NCBI GenBank assembly: GCA_023954255.1
Contig: JAMLIH010000003.1
Location: forward strand, 1 to 64,000
DNA length: 64,000 nt
Reading direction: 5' to 3'
Source: Phyllobacteriaceae bacterium
GTDB lineage: Bacteria > Pseudomonadota > Alphaproteobacteria > Rhizobiales > Rhizobiaceae
Shown here: piece after piece, positions 26,211 through 35,774 of the stretch
Layout of the letters: the number at the start of each line of letters is the position of its first letter
Numbering within the stretch: the first letter of the stretch is position 1
Translations under genes and position numbers: made by a program
The notes under the pieces: model-generated
The model's database searches: none
Told to the model about the DNA's origin: nothing
Seen by the model: the letters and a program-made list of their open reading frames with translations, nothing else

Positions 26211-26256
26211 GGCACCGCCCCTCGCCCGAAGCAAAACCGCCGATTGGCACGACAGC

Positions 26257-27162
26257 TCAAACCTTCGCGCGAAGGCGGTTTACCAGCAGATCGTGCTGGA
26301 GGATGTCGTCGCGCAGCGCAGCAAGCTCACCCACATCCCAGGTGGCGCTCAGATACCTTCCCTTTGCCCAGTCCGCCCTGCCCGAACAAAGCCAGACGGC
26401 AAACCCGGCGGCAAGTTCCGGTTCGTCGACGAGATATTCGTGCATGGCTTCAGGCATGTTGCGGCCAAGCTCGGTCGAAACACCCCCCGGGTGAATGGCG
26501 AAACACTTGATCCCATCCTCGCCATGATCTGACTGAACGAATTCGCACAGCCGGTTGATCGCATGTTTTGCGGTCTGGTAGTCGGAAGCCCCCATCATCA
26601 GAAACTGAGCACCGATCGACGACAGCAGAATAAGATGGCCGCTGCTCCGGTCTTCGGCGGCGAACCTTTTCGCGCTTTCAATGAGATGGGGAAGCGTGAA
26701 GCGGATCACATGGTAGGCGCCACGAACGTTGACCTCCCAGTTCCACCACCAGCCTTCGGGATCGGACTCGCCGATCTTCACCCACGGACCGAGATAGCCG
26801 GCATTGGCGTCTACTGCATCGATACTGCCGAACTTGGCCACGCAGTCCGCGACGGCTGCCTCGACCTGTTCCGCACTGGTGACATCGCAGATGGCATAGG
26901 CGCATTGCGTCTGCGGGTTGGCCTTGCTCACCAGAGCCTGCGTTTCCTGCAGGGCATCTTCGGACCTCGCGGTAAGGTAGACCGCTTTTGCGCCGGCCTC
27001 GGCAAAGGCAATGGCGGTCGCCTGACCGATACCCCTGGAGGCACCGGCGATGAACACGACCTTGCCGGAGGCGCTGTCCTTGAGGCCCGATTTCGGATCG
27101 ATGGCTTCATACACGGCATGGTGCGCGCCGAGATCGGGAAACTGGTCTTGAATTGATGACAT
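26257..27162 (-). CDS. Short-chain dehydrogenase/reductase
   Basis: 301 residues from ATG 27162 (AAGAGGA upstream). Rossmann motif GKVVFIAGASRGIGQATAIAF (about 33-53), DANAGYLGPW in the NAG position, catalytic LLSSIGAQFLMMGASDYQTAKHA with the Tyr-x3-Lys pair, and a post-active-site HPGGVSTELGRN. The 30-residue N-terminal extension before the Rossmann fold is longer than in most SDRs. It would use NAD(P)(H) on a hydroxyl or carbonyl substrate, unknown. It is divergent from an AraC-type regulator. Confidence 0.85.
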   Translation of the reverse strand: MSSIQDQFPDLGAHHAVYEAIDPKSGLKDSASGKVVFIAGASRGIGQATAIAFAEAGAKAVYLTARSEDALQETQALVSKANPQTQCAYAICDVTSAEQVEAAVADCVAKFGSIDAVDANAGYLGPWVKIGESDPEGWWWNWEVNVRGAYHVIRFTLPHLIESAKRFAAEDRSSGHLILLSSIGAQFLMMGASDYQTAKHAINRLCEFVQSDHGEDGIKCFAIHPGGVSTELGRNMPEAMHEYLVDEPELAAGFAVWLCSGRADWAKGRYLSATWDVGELAALRDDILQHDLLVNRLRAKV

Positions 27163-27315
27163 GGAATATCCTCTTTTCCGCTGGTGTCTGTTGCCTGCAA
27201 CCGATAGCCGCAAAGACTGCTTCCTGCTTGCCACATCCTCCATAACATCTGCCAATTCCTGCAGACCTGAAAATTATCCGATGTGCCGGAAGGCAAAGCC
27301 TGATAGGGATGAATC

Positions 27316-28209
27316 ATGGAAAAAGACACAGCCCTATCACGCCTCATTTCCCTTTATCATCAGCATACTTTTGAAAATATTGATATTTTCGAGTCGCTGC
27401 CCCGCCTTTCGGTTCTTCGGCGGGAGGTCAGGAGCGATATCGAGGCAATGGTATACGAACCTGTCATGTGCCTGATCCTTCAGGGAAGCAAAGTCACCTC
27501 CATAGGCGACCAGACCGTGGAACTGCTGCCTGGCGATGCGCTGCTGGTCAGCCACGACCTGCCCGTCGTCTCGCGGATCACCCGGGCAAGCCGGCAGGAA
27601 CCCTATCTTGCGCTGATCCTGTCGCTCGATCTCGGCCTTGCCCGCAGCCTGTACGATCAGGTCGCCGATGCGCCTGCCCTTGATGCTCCGGCGAGATCCC
27701 TTGCCGCCTCGCCTGCCGGAGAGAGCCTGCTGGAACCGCTGGTCCGCTATTTCGAACTGATGGACGATCCGATGGATGCAAGGGTTCTCGGTCCCTCGAT
27801 CCTGCGCGAGATACACTACCGCCTGCTGCTCTCGCCGGCCGGCAGGATGCTGCGCCATCTCCTTGTCGCAGACAGCCATGCCAGCCGGATATCAAAAGCA
27901 ATCCTCAAGGTCCGGGCCGAGTTCCGCTCCGCGCTGAGCGTGCCCGATCTGGCAAGGACCGCCGGCATGAGCGCCTCGTCCTTTCACGAGCATTTCAAGT
28001 CGGTCACAGGAACGACGCCGCTGCAGTATCAGAAGGACCTTCGCCTGATCGAGGCCAAGACGCTGCTGCTGAACAGAAATCACACGGTCTCCGAGGCGGC
28101 CTATGCGGTGGGCTATGAAAGCCCGACCCATTTCAGCCGCGATTACAGCCGCAAGTTCGGCATGCCGCCGAGCAGGGATGGCCTGCCCGCCCTTTCAGCG
28201 ACGCTTTGA
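27316..28209 (+). CDS. AraC family transcriptional regulator
   Basis: 297 residues. The N-terminal ligand domain (AraC_N type) includes VYEPVMCLILQGSKVTSIGD and LLPGDALLVSHDLPVVSRIT; the C-terminal double helix-turn-helix includes LSVPDLARTAGMSASSFHEHFKSVTGTTPLQYQKDLRLIEAKTLLL and VSEAAYAVGYESPTHFSRDYSRKFGMPP. It lies divergent from the SDR gene with a 150-base spacer and is the natural candidate to control it. Regulators with this N-terminal domain often answer to small aldehydes or alcohols. A role at the upstream Rieske promoter is possible but there is no direct evidence. Confidence 0.88.
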   Translation: MEKDTALSRLISLYHQHTFENIDIFESLPRLSVLRREVRSDIEAMVYEPVMCLILQGSKVTSIGDQTVELLPGDALLVSHDLPVVSRITRASRQEPYLALILSLDLGLARSLYDQVADAPALDAPARSLAASPAGESLLEPLVRYFELMDDPMDARVLGPSILREIHYRLLLSPAGRMLRHLLVADSHASRISKAILKVRAEFRSALSVPDLARTAGMSASSFHEHFKSVTGTTPLQYQKDLRLIEAKTLLLNRNHTVSEAAYAVGYESPTHFSRDYSRKFGMPPSRDGLPALSATL

Positions 28210-28245
28210 CGGACTGGGCGTAGCGCGCTTGGAGCGTGTCATGTT

Positions 28246-29832
28246 CTAGGCGCCCGGCAGGTGAATGCGGAATTTCCTGCGGATTTCCTTGTCGGCCACC
28301 GGATCGATGATCGCCTTGCGCGGTGCATCGAGGATTTGCCGCTTGCGCTTGATCGCCTGTTCGATGAGGTCGGGTTTGCCGACCTCCGCCCATTCCTTCG
28401 GGCTCAGCCGGTCGGCAATCCTCGGATAGACGTAGTCGCGCTGCATCAGGTTGAGCGTCTGTGAAGAGCCGAGATAATGCCCCGGCCCGCCAAGGCAGAC
28501 CTCCTTCATCGTGTCGAGCGACACGCTGTCCTCGGTGACCTCGATGCCCCGCACGCAGCGCATCGCCTGGCCAAGCAGGTCATCGCCCAGGATCAGGCTT
28601 TCGAGCGAGAAGCCGAGCAGCGAAGCATGCATGCCGACGGCCTCATAGACCATGTTGAGGCCGGAAAGGCCTGCCATCACATTGGAACACATCTGCTCCC
28701 AGCCGGCCTGCATGTCGGGCAGCTTGGCATCGGCAATGCCGGCCGCAGCGCCACCCGGAAGGCCGTAGAAATGGTGCATCTGCGCGCAGCCCGCCGTCAG
28801 CAATGCCTGTTCGCCGGAACCGCCCGACATGGCACCCGAGCGCAGATCGGAAACGAACGGCCATGTACCGAAGACCGCCGGATAGCCAGGCGAAATCGCG
28901 TTGACATAGACCATGCCGGCAAGACATTCGGCGACCGCCTGAACGATTGCGGCGGCAATCGGCGCCGGCGCTGTGGCCCCTGCCTGCCCCGCAGAAAGCA
29001 GCAGGACGGGCATGCCGCCGGCGATGCACTTTTCCATCACCCGGCAGCTTTCGGTGGCGAATTTCATCGGCGGCACGACAAAGCAGTTGGAATTGGAAAC
29101 GAAGGGCCGCTCGCGCCACTTGTCCTCTCCGCCGGCAATCATGTGCAGCAGTTCGAAGCAGCCATCGACGAAAGCCGGATCGAAGATCGAGGTACCTACA
29201 TGCTTCCTGGTGCCCGCACACGAGGCGTAGACCGTGTTGAGGTCCATCTCGAAATTGTCCTCGATGTCGCGGCACACCATCGGACGCTGGAAGAAATGCA
29301 CGTTGTCGAGTTCTTCGGTGATCCGCGCCGCGTCAAACAGGTCCTGCACGGTGGATTCGCGATAGTCGCGGTTTTCGACATCGACCACATAGACGGCAGC
29401 CCCCGCCGTGCCGTAGTGGACGCGATTGCCGGAAAGATGAAGATCCCGTGCGGGATCGCGCGCAAAGAGGGTTACCTCCTTCGCCGCCTTCGCCAGCATG
29501 TCCTCGACCAGCGCGCGGGGAAACCGGATGCGTCCGTCATCGCCCAGTATGCAGCCGGCAGCGGTGAGGATTTCAACGCCGGTTTCCGGCGCATCGGCAA
29601 AGCCGATGACTTCCATGGCTTCCAGCGCGGCTTCGTGAATGCGCTGCACACCGGCCTCCGTCAGCGGCTTGTAGGAGCCGCCTTCCATGCCTGGCCGAAT
29701 CGGCTTTATGTCCTCTGTCAGCGGCGCAGAGCGAACTGCATGCCGGCCTGCTCTTCCTCCGGATCGCCGCGAACGGCCGATGACTTGATCATCAACAACA
29801 CTTCCCTGATCCCCGGCACTTCCCTGTTCCAT
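28246..29832 (-). CDS. Trimethylamine methyltransferase superfamily protein (MttB-like, no pyrrolysine)
   Basis: 528 residues with no in-frame amber codon, so a non-pyrrolysine MttB homologue like MtgB. Seen: PLTEAGVQRIHEAALEAMEV, GNRVHYGTAGAAVYVVD, DLFDAARITEELDNVHFFQR, GAMSGGSGEQALLTAGCAQM, and the conserved C-terminal GGPGHYLGSSQTLNLMQRDY. Known members move a methyl group from a quaternary amine such as glycine betaine to a corrinoid protein. It is last in a minus-strand operon (XRE-cupin, two dehydrogenases, PEP mutase-family enzyme); AAAGG provides the ribosome site. The nearest corrinoid protein gene is 28 kb away at 57524. The substrate is unknown. Confidence 0.9.
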   Translation of the reverse strand: MEQGSAGDQGSVVDDQVIGRSRRSGGRAGRHAVRSAPLTEDIKPIRPGMEGGSYKPLTEAGVQRIHEAALEAMEVIGFADAPETGVEILTAAGCILGDDGRIRFPRALVEDMLAKAAKEVTLFARDPARDLHLSGNRVHYGTAGAAVYVVDVENRDYRESTVQDLFDAARITEELDNVHFFQRPMVCRDIEDNFEMDLNTVYASCAGTRKHVGTSIFDPAFVDGCFELLHMIAGGEDKWRERPFVSNSNCFVVPPMKFATESCRVMEKCIAGGMPVLLLSAGQAGATAPAPIAAAIVQAVAECLAGMVYVNAISPGYPAVFGTWPFVSDLRSGAMSGGSGEQALLTAGCAQMHHFYGLPGGAAAGIADAKLPDMQAGWEQMCSNVMAGLSGLNMVYEAVGMHASLLGFSLESLILGDDLLGQAMRCVRGIEVTEDSVSLDTMKEVCLGGPGHYLGSSQTLNLMQRDYVYPRIADRLSPKEWAEVGKPDLIEQAIKRKRQILDAPRKAIIDPVADKEIRRKFRIHLPGA

Positions 29833-29838
29833 GGCCTG

Positions 29839-30684
29839 TTACCTTTCGCCATCTGCATCTGCGGCACCTGCCAGCAGCATCGCATCGATCTCGCCACCTT
29901 TTGCTGCGCCTGCAAGCGGCGCAAAACTGCCTTCCTCGAGCATTGCCTTCGTTGCATCGCGGATAACCGCATGGGTTGCCCGCGCGATCATCGATCCCAG
30001 CGAAATGCGCCGCACGCCCATCGCGGCCAGCTCGCCGACACTGCATTTGGAAAGCGGGCCTGCGGCCAACGCGTTGACCGGCTTGCTGACGGCGGCAAGT
30101 ACCTGCTTCAATTCGTCGACACCCGGCGGTACCGGCACATAGAGCAGATCGGCACCCGCCTCCTCGAAAGCTCGGATGCGCCGGATTGCCTCTTCAATGC
30201 CATAGCTGCCGTTCATCACCCCATCGGCCCGCGCACAGAAGACGAAGGGATGCGGCAGCGCTCTTGCCGCCGCCACCCCTGCACGCACCCGCTCGACCGC
30301 CAGATCGAAATCATAGGCGGGGTTGCCGTCGACCATCCGAGTGTCCTCGATGGAACAGCCTGAAAGGCCCGCTTCAGCGGCAAGCCGCACCGTCTCGGCA
30401 ACATAGTCCGGCGCATCGCCGAAACCGTTCTCGAAATCGCCGCTTACCGGCAGGTCGGTTGCCGTCACGATTGCCTCGGCATGGGCAAGCACCTCATCGC
30501 GGCTGACACGACCCATATCGGGCCTGCCAAGGGTAAAGGCAAAACCGGCACTGGTCGTCGCCAGCGCCTTGGCGCCAAGTGCGGCCATCATCCGCGCCGA
30601 ACCGATGTCCCAGGGATTGGGGATCACGAAACAGCCGGACTGGTGAAGCTCTTGAAATGCCTGGTGCCGTGCTGCGAGATTCAT
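29839..30684 (-). CDS. Isocitrate lyase / PEP mutase family enzyme
   Basis: 281 residues. The family TIM-barrel features are IPNPWDIGSARMMAALGAKALATTSAGFAF near the N-terminus, VSGDFENGFGDAPDYVAETV (metal-binding acidic residues), LSGCSIEDTRM and the late SLGSMIARATHAV. The catalytic Cys loop of isocitrate lyase (KKCGH) is absent, so it is not a true isocitrate lyase; 2-oxo acid lyase or C-C/C-P chemistry is typical of such short forms. Its start overlaps the upstream dehydrogenase stop (ATGA) and the MttB gene starts seven bases after it, so translation is coupled. Its job in a methylated-amine operon is not known. Confidence 0.82.
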   Translation of the reverse strand: MNLAARHQAFQELHQSGCFVIPNPWDIGSARMMAALGAKALATTSAGFAFTLGRPDMGRVSRDEVLAHAEAIVTATDLPVSGDFENGFGDAPDYVAETVRLAAEAGLSGCSIEDTRMVDGNPAYDFDLAVERVRAGVAAARALPHPFVFCARADGVMNGSYGIEEAIRRIRAFEEAGADLLYVPVPPGVDELKQVLAAVSKPVNALAAGPLSKCSVGELAAMGVRRISLGSMIARATHAVIRDATKAMLEEGSFAPLAGAAKGGEIDAMLLAGAADADGER

Positions 30685-33167
30685 GCCTTTACCCTTTCGG
30701 ATTTCGGATCGTACATCGGCCTGAGCGAGGCTTCGGCAGCAACCCGCGTTCCGGCAATCTCGATTTCATAGGAAGAGGCGAGCACCTCGTCCGCCGTCTC
30801 GCCTTCGCAGGGCACGTAACCCATGCCGATGGCACCACCCAGCGTATGGCCGTAATTGCCCGACGAGATATAGCTGACGATCTCGCCATCGCGCAGGATC
30901 GGCTCATTGTGATAAACGAGCGGTTCCGGATCGGTCAGCCGGAACTGCAGCAGCCGCAGTTTGAGCCCCTCCTCGCGCTTGCGCAGTACCGCATCGCGGC
31001 CGATGAAATCCAGCTTTTCCGTCTTCACGGCAAAGCCGAGGCCTGCTTCCAGCACGTGATCCTCGCTGGTGATGTCATGGCCGAAATGGCGGAACGCCTT
31101 TTCGATCCGGCAGGAATCCATCATGTGCATGCCGCAGAGTTTCATTCCCGTGCTTTCGCCTGCCGCCATCAGCGTTTCAAAGGCATGGCCGCACTGGTCG
31201 GCGGAGATGTAGAGTTCCCAGCCGAGTTCCCCCACATAGGAAACGCGATGCGCCCGGGCGAGCCCCATACCGAGCTCGATATGCTTCGCCGTGCCGAATG
31301 GATGATTGTCATTCGACCATTCGTGGAAGGGGGCGGCCTTTTGCAATACCGCCCGCGCATTCGGGCCCATCACGGCCAGCACACCCTCGCCCGCCGTCAC
31401 ATCGACAAAGGAAACCTCGAAATTGCCCTTGTGGCGGGAAAGCCAGTCCATCTCGCGCACCATGGTCGCCGCCGGCGTAACGATCAGATAGCTTGTCTCG
31501 CCAAGCCGAGTGACGGTGACATCGGCCTCGATGCCGCCGCGCTCGTTGAGGAATTGCGTATAGACGATGCGGCCCGCCGGCACCGACATGTCGGCACCGC
31601 AGATGCGGTTGAGACAGGCTTCCGCATCGCGCCCCTCGACACGGATCTTGCCGAAGGACGACATGTCGTACATGCCGACGTTTTCGCGCACGGCGCGGTG
31701 TTCGGCAGCCGAGTTCCCGAACCAGTTCTGCCGCTTCCAGGAATAGCGGTATTCGGCTGCCTCTCCCTCATTGGCATACCAGTTTGCCCGCTCCCAGCCT
31801 GCCACCTCGCCGAAGACGGCGCCGCGGGCCTTCAGGTGCTCGTGAAACGGCGTGCGGCGGATACCGCGGGCCGTCGCCTTCTGCCGGTAAGGGAAATGAT
31901 CCGCATAGAGCAGGCCGAGCGTCTCCTTCGCGCGCTCGTGCACGAAGGTCTTGTTGCTCATGAAGGGCTGCATGCGGCGGATATCGACATCGGAGAGATC
32001 GAACGGCGGATGGCCGTGCTCCATCCAGTGAGCAAGCGCCATGCCCGCCCCGCCGGAAGACTGGATGCCGATCGAGTTGAAGCCGCAGCAGACAAAGTAG
32101 TTGCGAATTTCCGGCGCTTCGCCGAGATGATAAGCATCGTCCGGCGTAAAGCTTTCGGGGCCGTTGAAGAAGGTGTGAATACCCGCTTCCGCCAGCATCG
32201 GCATGCGATTGACGGCGTCCTGAAGGATCGGCTCGAAATGGTCGAAATCCTCCGGCAACTGGTCGAAACAGAAATCCTCCGGAATGCGCTCACCGCTTTG
32301 AAGTGACGGCCAGGGCTTCGACACCGGCTCGAAGGCACCGAGCAGGATCTTGCCCGCATCCTCCTTGTAATAGGCACACTCGTCCGGCACCCGCAGCACC
32401 GGAAGCTGGGTCAATCCCGGAATGTTCTCGGTCACGATGTAGAAGTGCTCGCAGGCATGCAGCGGCAGGTTGACGCCGTTCTGGCGGCCAAGCTCGTGCG
32501 CCCACATGCCCCCGCAATTGACCACCATCTCGGCCCTGATCGTGCCGATCTCATCCGACCCGTCACGCTGCCAGGAAACGCCCGAAACCGTGCGCCGACC
32601 ACCGCTGACGGTTTCATGGATTTCGGTGACCTTGACGCCCTCGATCACCTTCGCGCCCATCTGGCGCGCGCCCTTTGCCAGCGCCTGGGCGATGTTGGCC
32701 GGATCTGCCTGGCCGTCGAGCGGCAACCATACACCGCCGGTCACCCCGTCGAGATTGATGTGCTCGTAGCGCTTCTTGATCTCTTCGGGAGAAATCTCTT
32801 CCACATCGACCCCGAAGGCCCGCGCCATGGAAGCCGAGCGATGCAGTTCCTCCAGCCGCTCGTTCGTGAGCGCAACGGAAATCGAACCGCATTTGCGGAA
32901 GCCGGTGGCAACCCCGGTCTCGGCTTCGAGCTTCGTGTAGAGGTCGGCGGAGTATTTCGCCAGGCGCGTCATGTTCTTGGTTGCCCGGAGCTGGCCGATC
33001 AGGCCGGCCGCATGCCAGGTCGTGCCGCAGGCAAGCTGCTTGCGCTCCAGCAGAACGACATCCTTCCAGCCCTGCTTGGCAAGATGATAGGCGACTGAAC
33101 AGCCGGCAACCCCGCCGCCGATCACCACCGCCCGCGCCTGCCCGGGGATTGCCTTTGCCTCAGCCAT
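30681..33167 (-). CDS. Dimethylglycine/sarcosine dehydrogenase-like FAD- and folate-dependent enzyme
   Basis: 828 residues from ATG 33167. The N-terminal FAD domain has AVVIGGGVAGCSVAYHLAKQ and TTWHAAGL, with His52 in the covalent-flavin position. The central FAO domain and the GcvT half (YDMSSFGKIRVEG, GGIEADVTVTRL, SYVGELGWELYI, CRIEKAFRHFGHD) are complete, ending MYDPKSERVKA. It would demethylate an N-methyl amino acid with THF as carbon acceptor. Its stop overlaps the next gene's ATG, and its own start lies inside a 33-codon remnant frame that links it to the upstream paralogue. Two paralogues side by side suggest successive demethylation steps. Confidence 0.9.
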   Translation of the reverse strand: MAEAKAIPGQARAVVIGGGVAGCSVAYHLAKQGWKDVVLLERKQLACGTTWHAAGLIGQLRATKNMTRLAKYSADLYTKLEAETGVATGFRKCGSISVALTNERLEELHRSASMARAFGVDVEEISPEEIKKRYEHINLDGVTGGVWLPLDGQADPANIAQALAKGARQMGAKVIEGVKVTEIHETVSGGRRTVSGVSWQRDGSDEIGTIRAEMVVNCGGMWAHELGRQNGVNLPLHACEHFYIVTENIPGLTQLPVLRVPDECAYYKEDAGKILLGAFEPVSKPWPSLQSGERIPEDFCFDQLPEDFDHFEPILQDAVNRMPMLAEAGIHTFFNGPESFTPDDAYHLGEAPEIRNYFVCCGFNSIGIQSSGGAGMALAHWMEHGHPPFDLSDVDIRRMQPFMSNKTFVHERAKETLGLLYADHFPYRQKATARGIRRTPFHEHLKARGAVFGEVAGWERANWYANEGEAAEYRYSWKRQNWFGNSAAEHRAVRENVGMYDMSSFGKIRVEGRDAEACLNRICGADMSVPAGRIVYTQFLNERGGIEADVTVTRLGETSYLIVTPAATMVREMDWLSRHKGNFEVSFVDVTAGEGVLAVMGPNARAVLQKAAPFHEWSNDNHPFGTAKHIELGMGLARAHRVSYVGELGWELYISADQCGHAFETLMAAGESTGMKLCGMHMMDSCRIEKAFRHFGHDITSEDHVLEAGLGFAVKTEKLDFIGRDAVLRKREEGLKLRLLQFRLTDPEPLVYHNEPILRDGEIVSYISSGNYGHTLGGAIGMGYVPCEGETADEVLASSYEIEIAGTRVAAEASLRPMYDPKSERVKA

Positions 33168-33261
33168 GGACTGTCCCCGCAATATCAAGCCCGTTGTTCA
33201 TGAAGGTGACGGCGGGCTTCTCCTGCCCCATGCCGCCATCGAGAATGACAATCCGGCTCAT
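33160..33261 (-). pseudogene. Homocysteine S-methyltransferase N-terminal remnant bridging two dehydrogenase genes
   Basis: From ATG 33261 the frame reads MSRIVILDGGMGQE and then KPAVTFMNNGLDIAGTVHG to a stop at 33160. The first 14 residues match the start of homocysteine S-methyltransferases (V-I-L-D-G-G-M-G-Q-E); the rest of that roughly 300-residue family is missing. The ATG overlaps the upstream gene's stop (ATGA) and its stop overlaps the downstream start (ATGGCTGA), so it may still serve as a translational bridge. Confidence 0.5.
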
Positions 33262-35729
33262 GCCCTGAGCCTTTCGTTTTTCGCATCCCAAAGCGGTGCA
33301 TCTTCCTGCACCTCCGCGGGATAGCGCATGCCGTAGATTTCCACTTCCAGCCGGGTTCCGGGCACGGCAAGGTCATCGCGCAGCATGCCGAGTGCGATCG
33401 ACTTGTCGATCCTGTGACCGTAGCCGCCCGAGGTCGTTTCGCCGACCACCTGGCCCATGTGCCAGAGCGTCGACATGTAGGGCGCGTCATACTCGTCACA
33501 ATCGACAATCAGGGTAACGAAGCGCTTGGCAACGCCCTTCTGGCGTTCCGCCTCCAGTGCCGCCTTGCCCTTGAAGTCGGGCTTCGACCATTTCACGAAT
33601 CGCTCCAGTCCGCCTTGCAGCATGGTGTAGTCGGTCGACAGATCGCCCTTCCAGGCGCGGTAACCCTTCTCGAGCCTGAGCGCATTGAGCGCATACATGC
33701 CGAAGGGCTTGAGGCCGTATCGGTCGCCCGAATCCATCAGGCAGTCATAGACTTCGCCCGCCACCTGATTGCGGCAATGGATTTCCCAGCCCAGTTCACC
33801 TGCAAACGACACCCGCATGAACATCACGTCATGGGCGTCCACCCTGCCCCGCTGAACCGAAAGCCAGGGCAGGTCGAGATCGAGATCGGCGCATCCCTTC
33901 AGGATGTCGCGCGAATTCGGCCCCGTGAGAATGAAACAGGTATAGTCGTCGGTATCGTCCCGGATGGTGATGCTGCCGTCTTCCGGCAGGTGCTTTTCGA
34001 GCCATTCGCGGTCATGCCACTGGGCCGTGGCCGCCGTGATGCACAGCACGCCCTCTTCCTCGATGCGCGACAGCGACATCTCGGTAACGATGCGCCCCTT
34101 CTCGTCGGCGAAATAGCCGAGCCCGACACGGCCCACCTTCGGCACGGAACCGGTGATCAGGCTTTCGATCCATTCGACGGCGTTTTCGCCGCGGACCGCA
34201 AAACGCGAAAAGCCCGGCAGGTCGAGAATGCCCGCATGGTCGCGCACCGCATGGCACTCCTCGCGGATGCGGGCAAACCACGGCCCCTCGCGCCTCCATG
34301 TCTGGGTGGTTTCCTCGGAGGTATCATCCCCCTCCTTGGCAAACCAGTTGGCCCGCTCCCAGCCGTTATAGGCACCGAATTGCGCGCCGGAGGCAACCAG
34401 CGTCTCGTGGATCGGTGAAAGCTTCCTGTTGGCACCCGCCGGCCAGCGATGGTGCGGAAAGTGCATCGCATATTCATGGCCGTAGACTTCCATGCCCTTG
34501 GCGACGCAATAGTCGTGATCGCAGAAGTCGGTGAACCGGCGAGGATCGCACGACCACATGTCCCACTCCGTCTGGCCCTCGGTGACCCATTCGGCCAGCA
34601 CCTTGCCGGCGCCGCCACCCTGGGCAATGCCGAAGGTGAAGACGCAGGCCTCGAACGCATTGGGAACGCCCGGCATCGGCCCGATCAGCGGATTGCCGTC
34701 CGGCGCATAGGGGATCGGCCCGTTGATGACCTTGGAAAGCCCGCCCTTGGCGAGGATCGGTACCCGCGCCATGGCATCTTCGAGATACCATTCAAGCCGT
34801 TCAAGATCGTCCTGATAGAGCTGGAAGGAGAAATCCTCCGGCATGGGATCATCCGGCGTTGCCCAGTGGGCACGGCAATTGCGCTCATAGGGGCCGAGAT
34901 TCATGCCGTTCTTTTCCTGCCGCAGATAGTAGGAGGAATCGACATCGCGCAGCAGCGGCAGCTTGCGGCCTTCCGCTTCCGACCAGGCTTTCAGTTCATC
35001 GATCTCCTCGAAGAGGATGTACTGGTGCTCCATCACCATCATCGGCACGTCACGGCCGAACATCCGGCCCACTTCCCTGGCATAGTAGCCGGCGGCATTG
35101 ACGACATATTCGCAGCGGATTTCTCCCTTGGCGGTTTCCACCACCCATTCTCCGTTTTCGCGCCGGACTCCCGTAACGGGGCAGAAACGGATGATCTTCG
35201 CACCCATGTCGCGCGCGCCCTTGGCCAGTGCCTGGGTCAACTGTGCCGGATCGATATCGCCATCATAGGGATCATACAGCCCGCCCAGAAGGTCATGGGT
35301 TTCCAGGAACGGATATCGGTTCTTCAACTCGTCGGCACCGACAACCTCGATGTCCATGCCCTGATAGCGGCCCATGCCGGCGGCGCGGGCAAATTCCTGC
35401 ATGCGCTCCTTCGAATGGGCAAGCCGCACCGAGCCGGTAACGTGATAGTTCATCGGATAGCCGACCTCTTCGCCGAGCCCGCGATAAAGCTCGGTCGAAT
35501 AGCGCTGCATGTTCATGATCGACCAGGAAGCCGAGAAGGTCGGTACATTGCCGGCGGCATGCCAGGTGGAACCTGCCGTAAGCTCGTTCTTTTCAACCAG
35601 CACGCAATCCGTCCAGCCTGCCTTCGCCAGATGATAGAGCGACGACGTGCCAACCGCCCCGCCGCCGATGATCACCACCCTGGCCTGGCCAGGAAAGGCT
35701 TGATTCGCGTTATCAGACATTTCACTCAT
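33258..35729 (-). CDS. Dimethylglycine/sarcosine dehydrogenase-like FAD- and folate-dependent enzyme
   Basis: 823 residues. FAD-binding VVIIGGGAVGTSSLYHLAKA and GSTWHAAGN (His57 in the covalent-flavin position) open the protein; FAO central and GcvT domains follow (LDLPGFSRFAVRGENA, GYFADEKGRIVTEMSL, SFAGELGWEIHC, LRLEKGYRAWKGDL), ending WDAKNERLRA. The chosen ATG is the first in frame; MSDNAN four codons later is an alternative. It is the first enzyme gene after the XRE-cupin regulator and is followed by a paralogue of 828 residues. The pair could act on dimethylglycine and sarcosine in turn, but specificity is not visible. Confidence 0.9.
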   Translation of the reverse strand: MSEMSDNANQAFPGQARVVIIGGGAVGTSSLYHLAKAGWTDCVLVEKNELTAGSTWHAAGNVPTFSASWSIMNMQRYSTELYRGLGEEVGYPMNYHVTGSVRLAHSKERMQEFARAAGMGRYQGMDIEVVGADELKNRYPFLETHDLLGGLYDPYDGDIDPAQLTQALAKGARDMGAKIIRFCPVTGVRRENGEWVVETAKGEIRCEYVVNAAGYYAREVGRMFGRDVPMMVMEHQYILFEEIDELKAWSEAEGRKLPLLRDVDSSYYLRQEKNGMNLGPYERNCRAHWATPDDPMPEDFSFQLYQDDLERLEWYLEDAMARVPILAKGGLSKVINGPIPYAPDGNPLIGPMPGVPNAFEACVFTFGIAQGGGAGKVLAEWVTEGQTEWDMWSCDPRRFTDFCDHDYCVAKGMEVYGHEYAMHFPHHRWPAGANRKLSPIHETLVASGAQFGAYNGWERANWFAKEGDDTSEETTQTWRREGPWFARIREECHAVRDHAGILDLPGFSRFAVRGENAVEWIESLITGSVPKVGRVGLGYFADEKGRIVTEMSLSRIEEEGVLCITAATAQWHDREWLEKHLPEDGSITIRDDTDDYTCFILTGPNSRDILKGCADLDLDLPWLSVQRGRVDAHDVMFMRVSFAGELGWEIHCRNQVAGEVYDCLMDSGDRYGLKPFGMYALNALRLEKGYRAWKGDLSTDYTMLQGGLERFVKWSKPDFKGKAALEAERQKGVAKRFVTLIVDCDEYDAPYMSTLWHMGQVVGETTSGGYGHRIDKSIALGMLRDDLAVPGTRLEVEIYGMRYPAEVQEDAPLWDAKNERLRA

Positions 35730-35774
35730 CCCGCTGTTTTGACTCGTCTTTTTTCCAACCCGTAAATCAATGCA

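Noticed and set aside
28477..30363. 628-codon plus-strand frame opposite the MttB and PEP mutase-family genes
   Set aside because: Antisense of two coupled genes; the translation is rich in His, Arg and Cys and has no recognisable fold.
29839..30684. Annotation as isocitrate lyase or methylisocitrate lyase
   Set aside because: The KKCGH-type catalytic loop is absent; only the broader family can be supported.
30579..32306. 575-codon open frame opposite the 828-aa dehydrogenase gene
   Set aside because: Shadow frame: no domain, no ribosome site, and the other strand encodes a full-length known enzyme.
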